Shown: positions 59,735 to 64,000 of the stretch, piece after piece
How positions within the stretch are numbered: position 1 is the first letter of the stretch
How the letters are laid out: each line of letters begins with the position of its first letter
Source of the DNA: CALDUY01 sp046350255
GTDB taxonomy: Bacteria; Planctomycetota; Planctomycetia; Gemmatales; Gemmataceae
Reading direction: 5' to 3'
NCBI GenBank assembly: GCA_046350255.1
Contig: JAXMAV010000033.1
Location: forward strand, 1 to 64,000
Length of the DNA: 64,000 nucleotides
Made by a program: the position numbers and the translations under genes
Notes under the pieces: model-generated
Told to the model about the DNA's origin: nothing
The model's database searches: none
Seen by the model: the letters and a program-made list of their open reading frames with translations, nothing else

Positions 59735-61369
59735 ATGGCCGACACCTCCGAGTCTCGTTCCGGAACCACCACCCAGCCGCTGCCCGCGCCCGAGCTGCCC
59801 CCCGCAGATCAGCCGCGTGACGACATCTATCGTCCGTTATCGTTGCTGGCCCTCGGAGGCTTCAGCCTGTCCGTCCTCTATGCCTTCCTGGTGTTGCTGG
59901 GGGGGTTAGCACCCATCGCTGGTAACTATCCGCGGCTGTTCCTCCTCCTGGTAGTGGTTGCGCCGCTGGTGGGCGCCCAGGTGGCGCTGCTGGGCCGGCA
60001 GCGCAGCACGGGCCGGGTGCTCTCCTACGCCGGATTGGGGCTGGTGATCCTGGCGGTGGTCCTGGGGCTAGGCGGGCTGGTAGCCTATTCCAGCACCAGC
60101 CCCTGGTTGCTGCTAGACGGTGTGGGCTGGTTGCTACTCCTGGCCGCGCTGGGCCTGTGCTGGGTCGCCCGCTCCCGGATTACCACGTCGGAAGGCACGC
60201 TGGCCGGATTGAAGTTGGCCAACTGGGGCCTGGCCCTGGGTCTCTTCTTCGGACTCAACTACGGCGCCTACCTGGCGTCCAACTCCTTCGCCATCACCGG
60301 GCAGGCCCGCGGTGTCGCCGAGGAGTTCATCGCCCTGATAAAAGACACCAATGACCCCGATGCCCTGCTCAAGGCGTTTGTCCTGACGCTGCCTCCGCGT
60401 CAACGTCCCTCAAGCGATCTGCGCCGATCGATCGAGATCGAGCACAACGTCACCCCGGACAGCACAGGACGCCAGCAGGGCGGTTTCTCGATGTTCACCT
60501 CATCGGGCTACTTCCATCTGCTCCGGTCGGGGCCGTCCCAGGTGACGTTCGAGCGCGTCGAAAGCAGCACCTTCGAGCGCGGTGGATTCCAGGTCAACCT
60601 GATCTACATCATCGAGAACGAACTGGGGAAGGCAGAGTTGAAGGTCGGCACCTTCGGTCAGGAAACTGCTGGAGGACCGGGTGGCCGGCAGTGGCAGATC
60701 GTTCCGACGCAAACTACCATCGTCGGAGGCAACCAGGCGACGGAGGCGGGGATCGCCTACCAGAAGAGCCTGGCCTTCACGCGCGAATTCGTCAACGAGT
60801 GGGTCAACAAGGTGCGAGTGGGAGACATCCCCGGAAGCTATCTGGACACGCTGACCGAATCGCGCCGACGCAAGCTGGTCGGTGGTGCGGTCTACAGCAC
60901 TCCCTCGTTGCCGATCGCCATGGGGTTGCAGATCCTGGGCGCCATGGGGCTGACACCCGAGGTTGCCACCGAGTTCGTGGACGGACTGAACAAGTACCGT
61001 AAGGGCGACCTGATCAAGGAGGGGCCCGACCTGTTCGCGACCAGCGAGGCAATCCGCAAGCAAAGCATCGGCGAGGTCCGAGGCCTCTTCCAGGGAGGTG
61101 GGCCGCCGGTCGCCGACCTTAGCTTGCGGGAGAACGTCGGTGCAATGCTGGGATACAAGCCGGACGGCAACAACAGCGAGTACCACTTCCCCGCCCGCGT
61201 CGTCACTCGTCCGCCAGGAGCACCCGGACCGCGCTACATGGTAGACGTGGACATCGTCGTGCTGGGACCATTGAATCCCGAAATCCACTCGCCGGAGGGT
61301 TACCGGATCGGACGAGTCGTCCCCATTCGGGTGCAGACCGCCCCGGATCCCCAGCGGCCCCCGGGCTGA
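59735..61369 (+). CDS. Multi-pass membrane protein with large soluble domain
   Basis: A 544-residue protein from ATG 59735 (TTTGGAG upstream; the ORF is open to 59636). After a Pro-rich start, four to five transmembrane helices span about residues 37-190 (LLALGGFSLSVLYAFLVLL, LFLLLVVVAPLVGAQVAL, VLSYAGLGLVILAVVLGL, LLLAALGLCWVA, WGLALGLFFGLNYGAYL). A soluble 350-residue domain follows with repeated ITG..EFI-type strands and no catalytic motif I recognise. Convergent with ribBA 6 bp away. Function unknown. Confidence 0.78.
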   Translation: MADTSESRSGTTTQPLPAPELPPADQPRDDIYRPLSLLALGGFSLSVLYAFLVLLGGLAPIAGNYPRLFLLLVVVAPLVGAQVALLGRQRSTGRVLSYAGLGLVILAVVLGLGGLVAYSSTSPWLLLDGVGWLLLLAALGLCWVARSRITTSEGTLAGLKLANWGLALGLFFGLNYGAYLASNSFAITGQARGVAEEFIALIKDTNDPDALLKAFVLTLPPRQRPSSDLRRSIEIEHNVTPDSTGRQQGGFSMFTSSGYFHLLRSGPSQVTFERVESSTFERGGFQVNLIYIIENELGKAELKVGTFGQETAGGPGGRQWQIVPTQTTIVGGNQATEAGIAYQKSLAFTREFVNEWVNKVRVGDIPGSYLDTLTESRRRKLVGGAVYSTPSLPIAMGLQILGAMGLTPEVATEFVDGLNKYRKGDLIKEGPDLFATSEAIRKQSIGEVRGLFQGGGPPVADLSLRENVGAMLGYKPDGNNSEYHFPARVVTRPPGAPGPRYMVDVDIVVLGPLNPEIHSPEGYRIGRVVPIRVQTAPDPQRPPG

Positions 61370-61375
61370 GCCGGA

Positions 61376-62620
61376 CTACTCGAGCATGTGCCCGAGCTTG
61401 TCCTTCTTCGTCTGCAAGTAGCGCTGGTTGCACTCGGTGGCCGGCACCTGGATGGGAACGCGTTCGACGATGCGCAGGTCGTAGCCGTCCAGGCCCACCA
61501 CCTTGCGTGGGTTGTTGGTGAGCAGACGAATCTGCCGGACGCCCAGGTCGAGGAGGATCTGGGCGCCGATGCCGTAGTGGCGCAGGTCCGGACCGAAGCC
61601 GAGCGCCTGGTTGGCCTCGACGGTGTCCATGCCTTCCTGCTGCTGCAGCGCGTAGGCCTTGAGCTTGTGCAACAGGCCGATGCCGCGGCCTTCCTGCCGC
61701 ATGTAGAGGATCACACCCCGGCCTTCCTCTGCCACCTGGGCCATCGCGCGCTGTAGCTGCGACCCACAATCGCACAGCAGGCTTTCGAGCAGGTCCCCGG
61801 TCAGGCACTGGCTGTGGATGCGCACCAGGATCGGGTCGGGCTGTTCGACCACAACGCCGCCTTTCTCCAGCCCCACGCCACCCATGGTGAGCGCCAGGTG
61901 CGGTTCGGGATCGACTTTCGAGGTGTACACGAAGAGGTCGAACTCTCCCACCCGGGTCGGCAGCTTGAGACTCACCTCACGATGGATGAGTTTCTCCCGC
62001 CGTCGGCGATACTTGATGAGCTGCTCGATGGTACACATCTTCAGCCCTTCCTCGGCACAGAAGCGGCGCAGGTCGGGTAGGCGGGCCATGGTGCCATCCG
62101 CGTTGACAATCTCGCAGATGACGGCGGCCTGTCGCAACCCAGCCAGACGGGCCAGATCGACGCTTCCCTCGGTGTGGCCGGCCCGGACGAGCACCCCGCC
62201 CTCGCGGGCGCGCAGACCCGGCACGTGGCCCTTGCCGCGAATCAGGTCGGCCGCAGTCGTGTGATCGTCCACGGCGACCCGGATGGTGCGTGCGCGATCG
62301 AAGGCCGACGTGCCTGTGGTAATGCCAGTGCGGGCGTCGATGTAGGGGGTGAAGGGAGTGGCAGTGGAATCGAGGCCACCGCCCGGCATCGGTTCGAGAC
62401 TCAGGCGATCGCAAATATCCGCGGACATGGCCAGACAAACCAGGCCACAGGCCTTCCGCATCATGAAGTTGATCGATTCGGGAGTGACCATCTCGGCGGC
62501 GATGACCAGGTCGCCCTCGTTCTCCCGGTTCTCATCGTCCACCAGGACGATCATCCGTCCGTGGCGCAGGTCATCCAGGGCCTCGTCGATCGAGCAGAAC
62601 CCTTCATTCTGGTCCGGCAT
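61376..62620 (-). CDS. ribBA: Bifunctional 3,4-dihydroxy-2-butanone-4-phosphate synthase / GTP cyclohydrolase II
   Basis: A 414-residue enzyme starting riboflavin synthesis from both precursors. The RibB domain has DDENRENEGDLVIAAE, FMMRKACGLVCLAM and GHTEGSVDLARLAG; the RibA domain has the zinc Cys set in SQCLTGDLLESLLCDCGSQL, RQEGRGIGL and TNNPRKVVGLDGYDL. Length normal and all motifs intact. No FMN riboswitch is seen in the 60-bp upstream gap. Confidence 0.98.
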   Translation of the reverse strand: MPDQNEGFCSIDEALDDLRHGRMIVLVDDENRENEGDLVIAAEMVTPESINFMMRKACGLVCLAMSADICDRLSLEPMPGGGLDSTATPFTPYIDARTGITTGTSAFDRARTIRVAVDDHTTAADLIRGKGHVPGLRAREGGVLVRAGHTEGSVDLARLAGLRQAAVICEIVNADGTMARLPDLRRFCAEEGLKMCTIEQLIKYRRRREKLIHREVSLKLPTRVGEFDLFVYTSKVDPEPHLALTMGGVGLEKGGVVVEQPDPILVRIHSQCLTGDLLESLLCDCGSQLQRAMAQVAEEGRGVILYMRQEGRGIGLLHKLKAYALQQQEGMDTVEANQALGFGPDLRHYGIGAQILLDLGVRQIRLLTNNPRKVVGLDGYDLRIVERVPIQVPATECNQRYLQTKKDKLGHMLE

Positions 62621-62684
62621 GACTTCTCCTCCCGGCTAACATGGGCGGCCGTCTCATCCTCATTGTAGACGTCTCGCCCCCGAT

Positions 62685-64000
62685 TTACCTGGCTACCAGC
62701 ACGAGGGCAAAGTCGTCCATGCGGTAGATCACAAGACCGTCCACACTCAGAAAGCCCCGGGCGGTCAGCCTCCGCGCCGCGTCATCGCATGCGGTCACTT
62801 CGAGCGTCACGCGTACCTGGCGATTGCGCGGAATGACCTGGCCGCGATAGATCCAGGTGTGGGTGCCGAGGTTGGCCTCGAAGTGGATGTGCGGGCCGGC
62901 CTGCCAGCGCTCGCACGCCACCACCTCGAGCAGTTGCAGGAAGCTCTCCAGCCCCAGCGAACCGGGCATGACCGGATCCTGGTAAAAATGCGCCGCGAAG
63001 AACCACTCCTCGGGCCGCACGGTCTTCGTCGCTTCAGCGTAGCCCAGTCCGGCCTGGCCACCATCCAGCACCAGCAGATCGACCTGTTCGAGCATGCGCA
63101 GCATGGGGGCAGGGAAGGGTGCCTCGGTGGGGAACGCCAGCGAGCGTGCTCGCGCTTGTTCTGCTGCGGTGGGCTGATAGGGTCGTGCCTCGCGCACGCC
63201 GATCTGCTGGCCGAGCGCCTCGGCCGAGAAGAAGCCGAACGTCGTGCTGCCCTCGTAGAGTGGCCCCTGGGCGTCGCGCACCTGGAAGTCGAAATCCTGG
63301 ATGATCATCCCACCCGAGGAGGCCACCCGCGTGCAGCGCACCTGGGACACCAGCGTTCCAGTCTGCGGCGTCACCACGCGATGCAACGTCGCCTTACCGC
63401 CCAGGTTCCGGTAATGCAGCGGCTCGCGGGAGGTCAAGGCCGAGCCCATGTACGAGGACATCCAGCCGCAGACCTGCAGAGGGATCTCCAGCAACACCGA
63501 GAATGGCATGACCGGCGCGCGGGCGGCGTCGAAGTACCACTCCTGGGGTGGCACGTCGTACTCCGCCTCGACCAGGCCACCTGCCGCCATCACCCAGGGC
63601 TCGGCCTCGAGGCGAGTGACCCGATCGAGGAAGCTGTAGGGCGGCGCTGGCAGCCGGGCGATGAAGCGTTCCTCATCGAAGGGCAGGTAGCGATCGCCGA
63701 ACGCCTCGGACGGCTTCCCCGTGGCGAAGGCGAGAATGTGTCGGCGTTCGTAGAGGGGTGCAGTCGAGATCGCGCGTCCCGCCCACAGCCCCGCGATGCG
63801 CTCGCGTGTGAGGCCGCGCATCTGCAGGCACATGTCGGTGATCTCGACGATCGGCTTGCCATCGGCATACATGAGCGCGTTGCAAATGGCGTAGGCATGC
63901 GGGTTGTAGCCACGCTCGCGCAGGGTGACCTCGTAGGTGACGACGCGGGTGGACGCGGTGACCTGGCCCCGGCACTTCAGCCGGCTGGGCACGCCGGGCA
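62685..64000 (-). CDS. C-terminal dehydratase (double hotdog) part of a PUFA/polyketide-type synthase, 5' end outside window
   Basis: The frame is open to the right edge, so the N-terminus and probably other domains lie outside; about 438 codons are visible. SRLKCRGQVTASTRVVTYEV at the visible N-terminus is the usual entry of the PfaC dehydratase didomain. First hotdog has MPFSVLLEIPLQVCGWMSSY with the catalytic His position occupied by Ala (pseudo-domain); the second has EEWFFAAHFYQDPVMPGSLG with the active His and the FabA-type PVMPGSLGLE. Such proteins make long-chain polyunsaturated or related secondary lipids. The GTG at 63992 is only an internal in-frame codon. Confidence 0.8.
   Translation of the reverse strand, partial: PGVPSRLKCRGQVTASTRVVTYEVTLRERGYNPHAYAICNALMYADGKPIVEITDMCLQMRGLTRERIAGLWAGRAISTAPLYERRHILAFATGKPSEAFGDRYLPFDEERFIARLPAPPYSFLDRVTRLEAEPWVMAAGGLVEAEYDVPPQEWYFDAARAPVMPFSVLLEIPLQVCGWMSSYMGSALTSREPLHYRNLGGKATLHRVVTPQTGTLVSQVRCTRVASSGGMIIQDFDFQVRDAQGPLYEGSTTFGFFSAEALGQQIGVREARPYQPTAAEQARARSLAFPTEAPFPAPMLRMLEQVDLLVLDGGQAGLGYAEATKTVRPEEWFFAAHFYQDPVMPGSLGLESFLQLLEVVACERWQAGPHIHFEANLGTHTWIYRGQVIPRNRQVRVTLEVTACDDAARRLTARGFLSVDGLVIYRMDDFALVLVAR

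Noticed and set aside
62621..62684. FMN riboswitch for ribBA
   Set aside because: The upstream gap is only about 60 bp and shows none of the conserved RFN-element strings.
1..64000. CRISPR array, prophage or rRNA operon
   Set aside because: No regularly spaced identical repeats, no cas, integrase, capsid or tail genes, and no rRNA-like sequence were seen.

Overview
The window reads as a high-GC planctomycete chromosome, most likely family Gemmataceae. Evidence seen in the sequence: a TIGR02996-type N-terminal domain, a DUF1559/H-X9-DG pseudopilin, three very large Ser/Thr kinases (one with WD40 repeats beside an ECF sigma gene), large exported proteins that begin with an LEPR-like motif instead of a plain signal peptide, and a SUMF1-type protein. 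LpxC and OmpH/Skp genes indicate a Gram-negative-type outer envelope. No species name can be given from sequence alone.

Layout. 1-2943: an exported metzincin-type protease (cut by the left edge) diverges from hemL. 2965-4332: a minus-strand array of eight tRNA or tRNA-like genes, interrupted by an AT-rich orphan ORF; this is the most unusual part of the window. 4725-10428: an ECF sigma gene translationally overlapped by a 1,704-residue WD40 kinase with an anti-sigma-like zinc motif. 10574-16018: a giant NHL-propeller surface protein. 16259-20575: an M81 (MlrC-like) protein and a secreted protein made of eight LTxxQ pairs. 20683-22673: an IS630-type transposase remnant, a padR-HAAS pair and a gene-poor stretch with inverted repeats. 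22674-27893: MFS transporter, PolB-like exonuclease, an overlapping methyltransferase/glycosyltransferase pair, and hemF.

27903-31314: lipoprotein, then skp/ompH, lpxC and a Gfo/Idh oxidoreductase (envelope and lipid A genes). 31316-37286: a tightly overlapping minus-strand operon, kinase-TPR, GAF/HD-GYP-like protein, and matrixin-like exported protein. 37691-39955: amino-acid ABC importer with a fused binding protein-permease and its ATPase. 40057-47076: small conserved proteins, a beta-helix protein, a CSPG-repeat protein, a lipoprotein-pseudopilin pair and an iron-type alcohol dehydrogenase. 47615-54902: a third large kinase, a 51-residue small protein, a TIGR02996-SUMF1 protein, an HNH nuclease and two further proteins. 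55009-64000: a fused FadB/J-type enzyme, secG, the yicC-gmk-rpoZ operon, a membrane protein, ribBA, and the C-terminal dehydratase part of a PUFA/polyketide-type synthase cut by the right edge.

Taken together this is mainly core chromosome: haem (hemL, hemF), riboflavin (ribBA), lipid A (lpxC), secretion (secG, skp) and transcription (rpoZ, ECF sigma). Accessory signalling and surface genes are interleaved with it. Mobile-looking material is limited to the tRNA array with its AT-rich ORF and the IS630 remnant. Function calls rest on recognised motifs read by eye; no database search was run.
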